Assembly (NCBI GenBank): GCA_930367205.1
Contig: OV884014.1
Coordinates: 78,471,104-78,535,103 of the forward strand
Direction: 5' to 3'
Length of the DNA: 64,000 bases
From: Acanthosoma haemorrhoidale
Taxonomy: Eukaryota; Arthropoda; Insecta; Hemiptera; Acanthosomatidae
The notes below the pieces were generated by a model. The model saw nothing but the letters and a program-made list of their open reading frames with translations, had not been told where the DNA came from and did no database searches. Positions 1-12,316 of this stretch are shown one piece after another. The translations under genes were made by a program, and so were the position numbers. Numbering within the stretch: the stretch's first letter is position 1; the number at the start of each line of letters is the position of its first letter.

Positions 1-689
1 CTTTTGCCAACTTATTGTTATTTTTTTTTTATCTTGAAAAGGTTGTGCTCCTAACAAGATTAAAATAAATCTCATCAATTGGATCAAATAATCTTAAAAG
101 TGTTTGTTTTAATCTTTCATCAAATAATCGGAAACAAATTTTTGTATTTATTGGAATACACGGGTGAATGGGTCAAAAAGTTGATGGGTGAAACTAAAAA
201 AGAAAGAAAAATAAGAAGCTGTTGTTACTAAGGAAAAGGAGAAGGTGAAATAACTGTGATAAAATCAAACATTGAAAAGGAAATGACTAATTGGTGGAAG
301 AAAGGTTTTGTGGAAAACACAAACTTTCAATCCATAGAAATGAGTCTTTTACTTTGCAGGTTGTAATCTGTTTTCCCAATCTATTCAATATAACTGCTGG
401 TTGTTGGTTCACATTTTTACTTTAATTGAATTGAATTTTCCTATATAACAAATAAATCATGACTAATGTTAAAGATGGAAGATTATCTTGAAATGTCACA
501 AAATTAAACTATGAAAACATTTTACTAACAAACAAAAATGAAGGAAGTATGTTAATCCTAAACAAACAATTAATCAGTGTCTTCGGTAAAATTAAATTTT
601 CCCCCCAAACAAATCCATGGTGCAATACTTTATGAGCTAGCAGGATTGGCGCTAGGCTTTTTAGCTCTCAATTTTGGTTTTTTAAACCG

Positions 690-800
690 GATTTATTCAA
701 GTAGCTACTCATTTTTCTTCATGAGAATGAGTGAACCTCAACCAGACCTATCCCCTTCAGAAAAGATCTTTATGGAGGAAGCTGGGAATTGAACCCGGGC
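690..800 (-). repeat. tRNA-derived SINE, family 1, truncated head
   Basis: Read on the minus strand, a Pol III B-box-like sequence (GGGTTCAATTCCCAGC) is followed by a body ending AATGAGTAGCTACTTGAA. The same tail and B box recur at 12925-13050 and 54925-55060, which defines a dispersed family. The A-box half is missing here. Confidence 0.6.
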
Positions 801-841
801 AAAATTAAGAAACATTACTATTTATTGATTAATAATGGTTA

Positions 842-955
842 AAGATAAAAAAAATAGGGCCAAGATTCGAACCCTAGATTTTCTGATTAACATTCGGACA
901 CCTTTTCCATTTCTTTAACCAATAGTTAAAAAAATTTATACCTATGTTATAGTAC
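842..955 (-). repeat. SINE-like repeat, family 2
   Basis: On the minus strand it contains AGGGTTCGAATCTTGGCCC, a B-box match. The adjoining plus-strand text AACCAATAGTTAAAAAAATT resembles the flank of the element at 9785-9890, suggesting a second tRNA-like family. Orientation relative to the family consensus is uncertain. Confidence 0.45.
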
Positions 956-979
956 AACTAATAATTATTATTTACTTAC

Positions 980-3900
980 ATCAGTGTCATTCTTTAAATA
1001 TTCATATAGTACCATTTCATAAATATAAGGTGACAGGGACTCTTCGGGTACACAAGGCAAATATTCTGCGACAGCCCTCAGCTGGTTGTCTTTAGCAAAC
1101 TTAAACACTTCTTTTTCCCAACGATGTTTGTCACTTCCTAGAACATGGTTACAAGCATAGTTTCAGTACACAATATAAAATAAATCGCAAATAATAACAG
1201 ATAAAAATAGAAATTAAACCAAAGAATATTTTTTACAAACTATGTTCTCAAGATTATTGTTTGTAGAGTAAACCGCATTGGTGTTGGAGAGTCACAAAAA
1301 AAGTGGCTTCCGCCCCATTATATATAGTGTAATTGTGGAAATTCTATACTGGTAATGGTTACTTAATAATAAACTTATAAAAATAAAAAAAATATATCAG
1401 GAATTCTAGTTCAATTTGATGTGTAATCAATACAATTTTTTCTGATCCCTCATTTCTTTACAGTTATATGGTTAGTTACATTATTAATTGCAGTTTTTAG
1501 CTATGGTAAATAATCATTAATTTTGCATAAAATATGAGTACTTTGAAATTACCTAAAATTTTATGTGAATTAAGGGCAGCTTCATCATAATTTCCGATAG
1601 CCAATAGGTGGTCAATATATGATCTGCCAACACTTAGTAACGAATGGCGCATGAGAGATTTCGAAGCAGATGCAACCACCTCCAAAGCGTCCTCAAATTT
1701 ACTAAATCAAAACATTTAAAATTAATATCTCATATGCATATTTAACATTCACAATTTTATATTTTTTTCTGCATCGTGAGCAATATCCAATAAAATAATT
1801 AGTTAACTTTTGAAGTTTTTATAAATACTGAACAAAATATATACCTATTAAATGGAACATACAATTTTTAAGTAAAAGAGTTCAATAAATAAACAGTCAA
1901 TATATTGTAATATTAACTATTTAGATATTAAAACAACAAAAATAACTAAATATCTTACCAATATTGAAGAAGCCAGTCGATCTTGTCATCATTATCGTAC
2001 GGACATGCAGCAACAATATCTTTTGGACTCAATATAACAAATCTTGCTTCATCAACTAGACATTCTAAAAAAATATGATTTCATTAGAAGCGATTTTGAA
2101 AATGTATTTGAATAAATAGTATTTAATTTATGTTTAAGCTCTATGGTCACATTCCTTATAGGACAAGAAAAGTGGGGTATCATAAACTAACCACCTATGA
2201 TTTCATGTCGCCCAGGTTTTTGATACCGTGAAAATTTTCTCGAAATAACTATCCCTGCCTGATCCGATCTATTCCTTATTTTATCCATTTTCTAAATATC
2301 ACCCTCCTCCTAGGGATTACATGGGAGTTGCTCCTGGAGGATATTGGACCTTTATTGTTGGGCCAATCACACAAATGAATCAGGATAAAATAGTGAGCCT
2401 CAGAAATCGGATTGATAATTAGAAATTACCACAGTATTTACCAGGATGGGAAGAAGCCAGTGATACTTGAGGAAATACTTATATCACATAAAAATAAGTG
2501 GTGTTAGTGAGACTAACAAGAAAAGCAAAGAAGGGTTGCAACTGAACAAAGAATGTACACTAAAAGACTTATTTATTTATTAGTTTTAAGGACAATTCAA
2601 CCACTAGGGTCTGATGTTCTAATGAAAGAATGATTATTTATAAATTCACAACTTAAAATTTACTTACCAAGTGCGTCCTTTAGAAATTAAAATGTTAATA
2701 TATGCATAGACAAGACTTAAATCTGAGGGAAAAGCATGGAGTAGGTATAATCACAAGCCCAGAAACAGAAGTAACGGTAGGTTCTCAAATAATAATGAGG
2801 GTAGAATTAGATACAGGGCATATGCTAAGGTAAACATTTTGAATCAGAACTATAATAGATGACCTTAGCCCTTGGAGCACTTGTGTATTTAAATCAATTA
2901 TTGAGATAAATTATAAAAAATAAGAAAATAAATGAATTACCTAAGGAATACTCTGATGCAGTATACTTTTCAAAGCCGCGGAGGGAGAGACTATCGATTA
3001 TCAAGTCCGTATAATCATCTTCTTCAGGCTTTATGATGTGTAGCTGAGGTCTGTCACCTTGCGTATCTTTGAGAGACCCGAGCAGAACAAGATTTTCACC
3101 GAGAGGACTGACACCGCAAATCCAAAACTCAGTTTGAAAAGTGTAAACTAGAAAGTAAATGATAAATTTCAAATCAATTAGCGCACCCTTAAGTGCATTA
3201 TGTCAAGCAAACAGACCAATAAGAGATTATCTACAACTATTTTGTCTTGACAATTCTCAATCAAAATATATACTTTTAAAAAAATAAACATTTATTGGTG
3301 CTATAATATGCAACATAAGTACAAATAACTGTAATCAAAAACTATGTAAAATAATTGCAGGCACAACTCTTGCAGTAGTATCCAGTGTATACTTCTAGTG
3401 AATTATTCCTTTATTTCTTTTTTATGCTGGAACTCAATAAATATAGAAGAAAATATAAAATTACTATCAATAAAGTGCAATAATTTTGTACCTGGACAAA
3501 CGATGTATCCTGAAGCGTCCATAGGAGTGACTACAGGGCGTCTGTCAATGTTGCAAACCCAAACTGTATCAGCCCAACCGACGATCAGTGTGTTACTACT
3601 TTTCCAGCAGATATGGCACTTCATGTCGATCCTTAAAAATTGTATGCATGAAGCAAAACTGATTGTCCAAAGTAAGAATATAATAAAAATATTTAAATAT
3701 TTTAGGAAACGTTTTACTACAACAAGCTTATTGCGTATAAGACAATATTTATAATGGAGTTTATAAAAAAAAACGCTATTTCAAATGCTTTAATATTACT
3801 TAATGTTTACCAATAATTAATGAACTGTCTTATGCACTTTAATAACGTTTTTCTGAGATCAACAAACAGTAGTTGCCTCAGTGATGTCTATAAGTATGGT

Positions 3901-5546
3901 TGTGTTGCATTATAAGCACACTCATGATCCAAAGTACTAAGGAAACATTGTTTCGTTATTTTAATTTGACAGGCTACTCTCAAAAATCCTGAACCGGACA
4001 GCTACAAATATTAATTTAAAAAAATAAAACTCATCCCCGTACTGTGGTTTGTTCGCCCATTTCACAAGACCCAGGGAGGCTCTTGCAATGAGATCGTAGA
4101 CCCTAAAACCAACATGAGACGCCCAGGCAAGAAATTCACCACCAGGACTCCATTTCATTGTTTTCACTCCTCCTTCTTGAGATGCATCAGCGAGGACTGT
4201 AGACCTCACTCGGGAAAATAATACTTTTTCATGTAGCACCAGTCTCTCATCTCCTAAAATGTGTTGAATGATTATTAAATGAATTAGTCATAGATATAAA
4301 TGAATCGGGATGAGTTCCAAATTAAATCTAAAGTGACTCCAATGAGGCAATGAAATGTAAAAGGCTAAAAAATATGAACCTGTGCTCAGTAATGTGATGG
4401 ACATGATGATTGAAAATCATAGAAACCAACAGAAAAAAAAAGTATAGATCAACAATTATCAATAATGTAGTAAGTTTAACAAAGCTTTTTAAAGCAGTAG
4501 ACATATTGCCACTAAATTTAGGACAAATACTAAACTGCAAGAACCTTGCAAAAAAATATTGCAGGAGTTGCAACTTAGAAATCTGACCCTTCGCTCTCTC
4601 AATTCTTATTCAGTGTCAGATTTGGACTTATTGTAGCACAAATATTATTTTTAAAAATCAACGTTTAATCATTTACCACAATCTTGACATCACATCCCTC
4701 ACATCTATTACACCTGAAGTTTTTATTTATTCCTAGTCTGCTCCTTTCTCTCCCTCCCCCCTCTATTATCTCTGTGATTTCCTAGTTGATATCCACAACA
4801 CATTCGGCACAGAAACAGTTTGTGAATTTTCTAAATTTGAAATACTTTTTACCTGTTATGAATCGCCTACCAGATCCAGATTTATAATAATTTGGGTCAA
4901 TGGCTATAGATCTGACAAGCCTTCCAAGCTTAATATCATGATTATTGTCTGAACTGTACAACCCAAAAACAAGAACCTACAACAAGTAAATATTACAGGA
5001 CATATAAATTCAACATTAAATTAAAGACAAATTGAACGTAAAATAAATTACCTTTCCATCATCAGAGCAGCTTGCTATGTAATCGCCTTTAGCATCGATA
5101 CTAATTTGATTAACAGCAACTGAATGTGCTCGAAGTACCTTGTTTTTTACACTATTACCTTGATGATCTAACAAATGTATTACTCCCCAATCTGTACCGA
5201 TGCAAACAAACTAAAAATTGAAAAAGTTTAGATTTTAGAAGTTGAATTATTTAATTACTATATAATCAACATAAATTACTAACTTTTGGATGTACAGCAA
5301 TACAGCTTGCAGAGTCATTTGTTAGTATAATCTGAAGATCATTTGCTAACCGACCGTATTTTAACTTTAAATTGAGATCTTCAGATGTGCTTTCATCCTC
5401 TTCATCATTACAATTTGTTTCGGGCTGTAATATACAAAAATTGGTTGAGATAAACAATTACAAAATAAATACTATGGCAAAAATCATCGATTTAAAACAA
5501 TTACCGAAAAATCTTCACTATTCTCATGATTTTCTTGATTATCCAT
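980..5546 (-). CDS. VPS41: VPS41 homologue, HOPS complex subunit (5' ten exons; 3' end outside window)
   Basis: VPS41 is the HOPS tethering subunit that acts with Rab7/Ypt7 in fusion at late endosomes and lysosomes and in AP-3 trafficking. Exons on the minus strand: 5505-5546, 5284-5424, 5052-5210, 4853-4976, 4043-4253, 3492-3631, 2941-3147, 1959-2064, 1553-1701, 980-1137. They sum to 1437 nt (479 codons), every junction keeps frame, and each intron is GT...AG. The start is the ATG at 5546, giving an acidic N-terminus. Family landmarks read in order: an acidic stretch followed by LKYGRLAN, an N-terminal WD40-like propeller (GTDWGVIHLLD, IASCSDDGK), CWKSSNTLIVGWADTVWVC, QTEFWICGVSPLGENLVLL, DDKIDWLLQYCKFEDAL, and the start of the helical repeat region (YIDHLLAIGNYDEAA, SPYIYEMVLYEYL). 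Human VPS41 is about 850 residues, so roughly 370 C-terminal residues (CHCR and RING) should lie to the left. Confidence 0.93.
2065..2940. other. VPS41 intron 7 (876 bp)
   Basis: AT-rich intron with no open exon and no element that I recognise. It is the longest fully visible intron of the gene. Confidence 0.7.
4566..4638 (+). repeat. Dispersed ~72-bp repeat, copy 1 (in VPS41 intron 4)
   Basis: About 72 bp starting AGTTGCAACTTAGA and ending around GACTTATTGTA is nearly identical to 6488-6560 in the same orientation. It probably represents the end of an uncharacterised interspersed element. It sits in the intron between exons 4853-4976 and 4043-4253. Confidence 0.6.
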
Positions 5547-7498
5547 TTTCAAAAATCATTTAATTCTAATTATGTCAGCTAATAAAAATAATCTACACAA
5601 GTCGTTTTTTCTGTTAGTATAGAATAGTTAACATTAATTATTAATGGGTTTTTATCTCATAAAAATTAAGAAATCGCAAATTTCATGTATGCATTAGACA
5701 TTTTTTGACCATGACAGCTAAGTGCAAAACATTGGAACCTTAGTTACCATAACGTTCACTAATATACGTTCTTTGGATAAAGTATGTGCTACTGATATCG
5801 AGGTAAATTTAAATTAAAGGCTTACCTAGCGCTTTTGATCTTTTAAAAAAACAATTATAAAAAGACTAAATCGTAATCAAGTCAGTAAAATTACAACCAT
5901 TTGCGTTGGTTTCAGAGAGTTACTAAGGACTATAAGAGAATAGATAGATAGAGCCATGACTGTTAGGGTGCGTATATACATATAGGAAATGTGATAAATG
6001 ATAAGCTCAACGATACTAGCCTAGTGGTAAAAATCCAGACAGACAATGGAAGTGTTTATATCGGAATATTACTTTATGTCACTCTTTGATACCACTCATC
6101 GATAGCTGCTGCTCTATTTGTTGAATTTATCGCTTATCACTGCTCAAAATAAACATATTCTTATTTAATATGGATATTGGCAGGGGCGTCTGGTAACACG
6201 GCGACCGTTCATAGATAAACCCGAAACTAGTAGTTATCACCGGTTGTTGCCGGGCAATCGTTCGGCGGTAAACCAAAATTGTTAAGAAAAGTGAAGTCAA
6301 TAAAGGCCAGACTACGACTCATTAACATTCATTTCCTCACTATCATATTGTCGGCTCAAGCGACAGATTTAAAGCTGGCCATTTCATGATGATGTAAAAA
6401 TAGTTTAATCCTTCCTGATGTTATCTCTGCCCTTCCTTTGTCCCTTGCGTACAATGCTACGTATTGAAATTGTCTGTTCGGTGTTGTCGTAGTTGCAACT
6501 TAGACATCTGACTCTTTGCTCTCTCAATTCTTATTCAGTGTCAGATTTGCACTTATTGTAAGTGCAATCTCTCTACTTGGAGAAGTAATGTCCACTCATG
6601 AAACTAAATTCAAGAAACATGTTTTAGCAATAAAATTTATGCCTATTTTACTTGATATGATTTTAGGGAAACAAATTTCTAGCTATGCTTAGTGTCGGGT
6701 CCCGATAATTATTTTCGTATTTTTTTTTTATCGAAAAAGGTTTTTTTATGTTGTTTTTTCCCTCTCACACATGATTCTAACCATTAATTTTATTTTATTA
6801 ATTAAATGCCAGATGTTTGTTCTTGTTGTTTTACTTGACGAATTCATTAAAAGAAAAAGAAGAATTCAAGATTGTAATATTTTGTTTGTATCGAGATGTA
6901 GTTAATATTAGGAGTTGATGTCGTTGACGTCTTATCATGTAAGAAGGTGCAGTCTGATGCGATCAGCATCGAGTTTGTTTTTGAATTGCGGATCAATTCC
7001 GATCATATCACCAGTGTCATCTACGAATTAGTTGACCTGTCCCATGAGATTTGTTAAAGGAGAAGGTCACACTGAAATTTCGTCGTATGATGACCCAACA
7101 CTAAGGCACCTATCGTCGGGCTTTTTGTTGAATTTCACAGCCGGTGATTTGCACGGGATAGAAGATTGGCGAATTAATATTACTAGCCCCTTCTTCCACA
7201 CTTAGTGATTGCTATACGATCGAGCTGGATTTGTTCTGTAGCTTGAACAGTACGTTAATGAACGACATTGAACGATTTTTAAATTTTACTTTTGGCAAGA
7301 AACTTTTTTAAGGTTGTTTAAAAACTTAATGTAAATACTATTGCCGGCATCATAAGTATTTAGCGAAGATAAATAAAATCTAAGCTTCAAAGGAAACCCA
7401 TATGGTTGTAATATTTGATGCCAGAACTTAACTCCTTGTTATGTTAATAAATGATTTTCATTTGAAAAATAAAATTATATTGAAGTTTGATAGGATTT
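5547..7498. promoter_or_regulatory. Head-to-head intergenic region between VPS41 and the F-box gene
   Basis: About 1.95 kb separates the VPS41 ATG (minus) from the F-box gene ATG (plus), so both promoters should lie here. I see no convincing TATA box or long ORF. It is locally more GC-rich near 6180-6260 and holds copy 2 of the 72-bp repeat. The promoter call rests on position only. Confidence 0.35.
6488..6560 (+). repeat. Dispersed ~72-bp repeat, copy 2
   Basis: Same sequence and orientation as 4566-4638, with only a few substitutions. Confidence 0.6.
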
Positions 7499-8838
7499 AT
7501 GGATTCAACAAGTGCAATTCCTGTCGAAATTTTTTACAATATAATTTCTTATTTGGATGGAGATGAAATTTTCCCCTGTCTTGGTGTGTGCCATAGATGG
7601 AGAGAGATTATTAATGTTGATACAATATGGAAGCCCATTTGCTTGAAAGTACGAATCTTTGACCCATTCCCAGACTCAACAGGTGAGTTACATCTTTTAA
7701 AAGTTTATTACTGAAATACATAAACTTGATATAGTTTTTTTTCGTAGATACTCTGCCTTTATGCTCTTGGGCAAAATCATATTTTCTTTGCCGTTGTGTC
7801 CCCATGTACAATTGGCGACAAGGCAATTTCCAGTCACTAAGCATTCCAAGAGCAGACAGTGAATACTTCCGAGACGCATGGGATGGCCATTATGCTGCAA
7901 TATTTTATTATACTTTAGGGAAAATATATTTATATAGCATTTATAAAAAAATAAAACTGAAACAAAAAATTATGGTACCTTTACCAAGAAAAGAGTCTTA
8001 TAATAATGCTTCTCTATCCATGAATGATCCCTACATTGTCGCTGCAAGATTTAATGTTGCAATTATTTTTAAAAAGAATATAAAATACACGTTATTGCAA
8101 ATTATTAGTGTTACAGATAGCTTTGTATTTGGCAATTATTTAAAAAACCGTAACATAAACCTTGGGTCAGAAATCGCATGGGAATGTCTATGGATGAAAG
8201 CTGATACTGTAAAAGACACATTTCTTTTGGATTTAAAGAACAATACCTCAAAATTTATTACTGGGAAACCTCATTTTGCTTTCCATGATGACATAAAATT
8301 AGTAGTAGCTTGGAGCAAGTCTTCCGTGAAAGTAATTGATTTGAAAGGTAATGTTAAATTATCATTGATGAGGAATAAAGTCCGAGCTATTGATTTTGAT
8401 TCTAAATTTCTGATATTAAAAATAGAGGATGATATTGAAATTATTGATATAAAGACAGGTGTTAGTTTAATTACTATCAATAATTCTGCAAAAGAAAAGA
8501 TCGTGTTTCAGCTCTCAAATACTGTACTATTTTGTTTATGTGGAAAGAAAAACAGCTATATAAGTGCTATCGCCCCAGAAAATGGACGAATACTTTGGTC
8601 AGTAAAAGACCTAAAAGGTCGACCTTCTGATCTTAGAATGGTTGGTTCCAAATATATTTTTGTCGTTCCTTCCTTCTCAAAATTTAATTATAGCATTTTT
8701 GATTGTAAAGGTAAATTTATCAGAGAATATTCACTACCTAATGGGTATGATGAATATCCAAGCCCTCTTTTTGGAGAAACATTACCGTTTCTTGTCATTA
8801 CAGATGAGGAAAAATTTAACATAGTTTCTTTCATGTAA
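7499..8838 (+). CDS. F-box protein with probable C-terminal beta-propeller
   Basis: Two exons, 7499-7682 and 7748-8838, joined by a 65-bp intron (GTGAGT donor, CGTAG acceptor, phase 1), encode 424 residues. The start is the ATG at 7499 in a short open leader. Residues ~6-50 form an F-box: IPVEIFYNIISYLDGDEIF, then CLGVCHRWREI and a downstream Trp (DTIWKPIC). F-boxes bind Skp1 in SCF ubiquitin ligases. The remainder (~60-424) has repeating short hydrophobic strands of the sort seen in WD40/PQQ-like propellers (VKVIDLKGNVKLS, IEIIDIKTGVSLITI, IYLYSIYKKIKL), which would be the substrate-binding part. I do not recognise a named orthologue. A poly(A) signal AATAAA lies at 8855-8860, just after the stop. 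Confidence 0.8.
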
Positions 8839-8854
8839 AATACTAACTTGATTT

Positions 8855-8860
8855 AATAAA
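8855..8860 (+). terminator. Poly(A) signal of the F-box gene
   Basis: AATAAA 17 nt after the TAA stop at 8836-8838. Confidence 0.6.
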
Positions 8861-11391
8861 GTCACATTACTAAATAATTCATTTTTTATTTTTGTATGAA
8901 ATATCATCTTCTAAACTCATTAGTTATTGCTGGTTAACTTCAGGTATTTCTGATTCGTATGAATATTTAGTTAAGATTAAATTGATGTTGTACCTAACCA
9001 GACAATTATTATCCTCCACGATTGTGTTTGAATGATTTTAAATTGCAATGTATAAAAAAATAATATGACTGAACGGCTAGTAAGTGGTGCTGTGGTCAAC
9101 AGTAGATTGTCACATCGCAGTCTTTATTTTTGTTTTTTAGACTGGAAACTTCTTTATTATAAGTATCTCATTTTCCCTTATTATGTTGTGTGAATTCTGT
9201 TGATTATGTGAATTAGGTTAACTTGCCCTAGCCAAAATGACTTATAGTAGCTAGGAGTCAAGCCCACAACTGTATGGATGGCACAATTACCACCACACCC
9301 ATAATAAAATAAAAAACTTGATGGATTACTTGTTTGTTTATAAAGAATGAGATTTTATTTCTAAAAAGTATGAATAAATATTAATTATTATTGATTTAAA
9401 AAAATTTTTTTTTTTTTTTTCTAAGCTCTCTAGTTAGAATTTCAGGATGAGGGAGAAATATAAAATATTTAGGGTGATCGGTGATAGGGTGAAAAAAAAA
9501 AATGTGTCTGGCTTTGACACTATTCATGTAATTATTAAAATTTAAACCAGTGGGATTATATATATTATATAGATTATTAATATATTAATGATAGTTGTTA
9601 AATCTTTAATACATATAATGGTACAAAAAGCAAGCAATGTCTCAAAAAACTATAAAATAATTTTAGAAATGATTACATCTCACTGAGTTTTGAAGAAAGA
9701 TCACAATTTTTAATGTTTTCAGAGAACTAATCTAGTTATTTAATAAAAGAGCCAAAAGGGCAAGTGATATCAGGGGATATTCTTGTTAGAATGGCCTATT
9801 GCAAATCAGTTCAAGTTCCTGGGTTCAAATCCTAACCATGTCTATTTTCTCTTTTAACCAATAATTTATAAAATTTACACCGATTTATTTACAACGGGAT
9901 TAAATACAACTATTGTTGCCATACAAAATTAGAAGCCACTCTGTCCACATGATCCCTTTACTTTGATAATTTCAATAACTAAGCAACTTAGTGATTAGTC
10001 CCCCCACCATGTGGGAATACTGTGCCAAGTAGCCCCTTCATCCCAAGTGGCTATAGTAATTATTGGCTATAAATAAATTTGTTGAATAATATTTTGCATT
10101 GGTGTTTAAAATGAATTTATTTAATTGTGAGTTCATTGCCAGCATAACTTGAAAGTTAAACCAGTTTTTTGGACCTTTTGATAAAATTAATTAATTGAAA
10201 ACAGTTTCTATACTATATTCTTAAGTGGAAATTTTAGCATGTCACTTTTGAAGAGGGGCTATAAATTTATAATTGGGCAAAGCCACTTGCTTCCTAAAGT
10301 GTAAAAATAGGGAGGTGAGCCTGGTGTTAAATGACCCGAAATTCAAGTCTTTAAAAAAAAAAAATGTTTGTCAGAGATTTCAAGAGAAAGTTATAATTCT
10401 GTGTATTTATTTTTCTTCTTTCCTTCAACCTTCTTTTCCCCTTTATAATAATTACTATGTTCTTTTTAGTTAGTTCTTTGTAGTCATCTCCTATGTGAAT
10501 AACCCCTGTATAAGCATGTCAAATCTTTGTAATGCTACGTATTTTTTCTTTTTTAATCAGCTAGACATTCATATTTTGTTCCTTATTATTCTGATAGCAC
10601 TGAACAAAGTTTTTTTTTTCATTTCACAGAAGCAGTTAAGATCACATGTTCATCCAAGAAATAACAATTTCTCTTTCCATACAAGTGACTAGCTAGTTAA
10701 AGATTGATGAATATTACTCTCAGATTGTGTGTGTGATGCCTTAAATATGTCTGAATTGTACACTTTAAAATGAAAGACTTATTCATTGGTTACTGGGCTC
10801 TCCAGACTACGGCCTGCGAGCACCACCAATCAGGCTGGCCATAGTTTATTTTGATTACATCGTAAAATTTACAATAATCTGTCGTCTCACTTTTTTCGTT
10901 TAATGATATCATAGTATAGTTATACATAAAACAAATTATAAATTCCAAGTAAAGCAATAGATAAAAAAGAGATGAGCTTCATTTTCCCCTTCGTCGGGTT
11001 AAGTTTTTGTCGCACCTTTCAAAAAAAAATTCCTAACTTAAATGGTTTTTATTTTTGGCTAAAATTTAAGAATGTTACTGGATCATTGATCCATGATATT
11101 ATTGGAATAAACCATGTATGTAGTATGAGTCATTTTAATTGATGGTTAACTGGTTTGTAGTTGACATCTGTTGGTAGACCTAGAAACTACTACTGTAGCG
11201 TTTAGCGTTTTCTGATAACGATTTTATGAACTGCTGCGTTCCGTTCTTGTTCCGGCATCGATCCTATAATGGTTAACATTATCCATAAATTAAAAAAAAA
11301 ATATTCCTAGTAATGAGAGACGTATCAATCACTCTAACTCTTATGTGAGGAAAAATCGAAAGGAATAAAAGTCGAGCGATAAAGGCTGGTA
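8861..11391. other. Intergenic DNA between the F-box gene and the pogo element
   Basis: AT-rich with no supported gene. It contains a possible tRNA-like fragment at 9225-9300 and a SINE-like copy at 9785-9890. Short open frames at 10.27-10.69 kb have no codon structure and are not called. Confidence 0.6.
9785..9890 (+). repeat. SINE-like repeat, family 2
   Basis: Contains the B-box-like CTGGGTTCAAATCC, followed by TTTTAACCAATAATTTATAA, which resembles the flank of the 842-955 copy. Confidence 0.45.
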
Positions 11392-12079
11392 CAGTAGAAT
11401 CCCGATAATTCGTATTGTCAAGGGACTGAGTTTGGTACGAATTATCAGGAGTACAAAATTAAATAACGTATTAATGCAAACATGTATGTATTAAGACGTG
11501 TGTACAATGTAGTAAGGATAAAAACTATGCAATAAAACATCTTCAGGACTGATGTGATCGTGGAACGAGGGACGTTAAAACACTTGGATACGTCAATTTG
11601 CTTAATGCCACTGGCCATGGTGTTTATGATTTGTCGTTTCTCTTTAATAGAGAGGCTAACTTTTTTCGGAGGCATGATAACGTGTCACAACGATAACAAA
11701 AACGAGACTGAACAGTAGAAACGAAAGAAAAGCTTAGTACAATTCCTAAAACTTTCCCTCCCTCCTCTCCTTATTTCCTTTCAGTAAAAAGAGTACGAAT
11801 TACATATGGGATTTCCTAGAAAACATTTATCTCGCACTCATTCTGCTCTCTGGTCTCTCAGTGTCATCTTTCCCTCTCTTGAAACAGTACGAATTAACGA
11901 GGTTTTTAAGCTGGAACTACTTATTATAAGACGTTTTAAGTGACCTCGAGCATAAAAATAATACGAATTACCGAGGGGCACCGAAATGCATTGTTTTTAT
12001 ACCACTTACCGGGATTTTCTCTGGGGACCGGCCAATTTGTACGAATTAGCAGGAAATACGAAATGTCGGGATTCCACTG
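11392..12079 (-). mobile_element. Non-autonomous pogo-type DNA transposon (TA target duplication)
   Basis: The ends are inverted repeats: CAGTAGAATCCCGATAATTC at the left and, on the opposite strand, CAGTGGAATCCCGACATTTC at the right. Both are flanked by TA (11390-11391 and 12080-12081), the target duplication of the Tc1/mariner/pogo group. Subterminal copies of TACGAATTA-type sequence repeat the TIR core. The body keeps only the transposase N-terminus, on the minus strand at 11445-11675. At ~690 bp it is an internally deleted, MITE-like derivative. Confidence 0.85.
11445..11675 (-). pseudogene. pogo transposase N-terminal fragment (CENP-B-like HTH)
   Basis: Starts MPPKKVSLSIKEKRQIINTM, followed by IDVSKCFNVPRSTITSVLK. 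This is the helix-turn-helix that opens pogo/Tigger/CENP-B-type transposases. The frame then runs into unrelated residues and stops, so the DDE catalytic domain is deleted. Confidence 0.8.
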
Positions 12080-12316
12080 TATAATAAAAATATGCACTGC
12101 TAAACATTTTGTTCGTTCCATGCCTGGAACCGGTTTTTCGGAACGGCTCCATGCTGACTTACCTATGTTTACATTTGAATTCCATGAAGGTTACTGTTAT
12201 GGTTATGAACAACTTACATGCAGTTTGTGTGTTATGTGTTGAAGGGTTATGTGCTGAGGGCAAGTCTTCCTGAAACTAATTTTACTGTGGTTACGAAGCT
12301 AGGATATTAGATTAAA

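Larger units (their letters stand above)
1..979. other. Left-edge non-coding DNA, probably VPS41 intron 10
   Basis: VPS41 exon 10 ends with a good donor at 979, so this stretch should be intronic. I see no VPS41-like exon in it. It holds two SINE-like pieces (about 690-800 and 842-955) in AT-rich sequence. Confidence 0.6.

Noticed and set aside
3398..3754. 118-codon plus-strand ORF
   Set aside because: Antisense of VPS41 exon 6.
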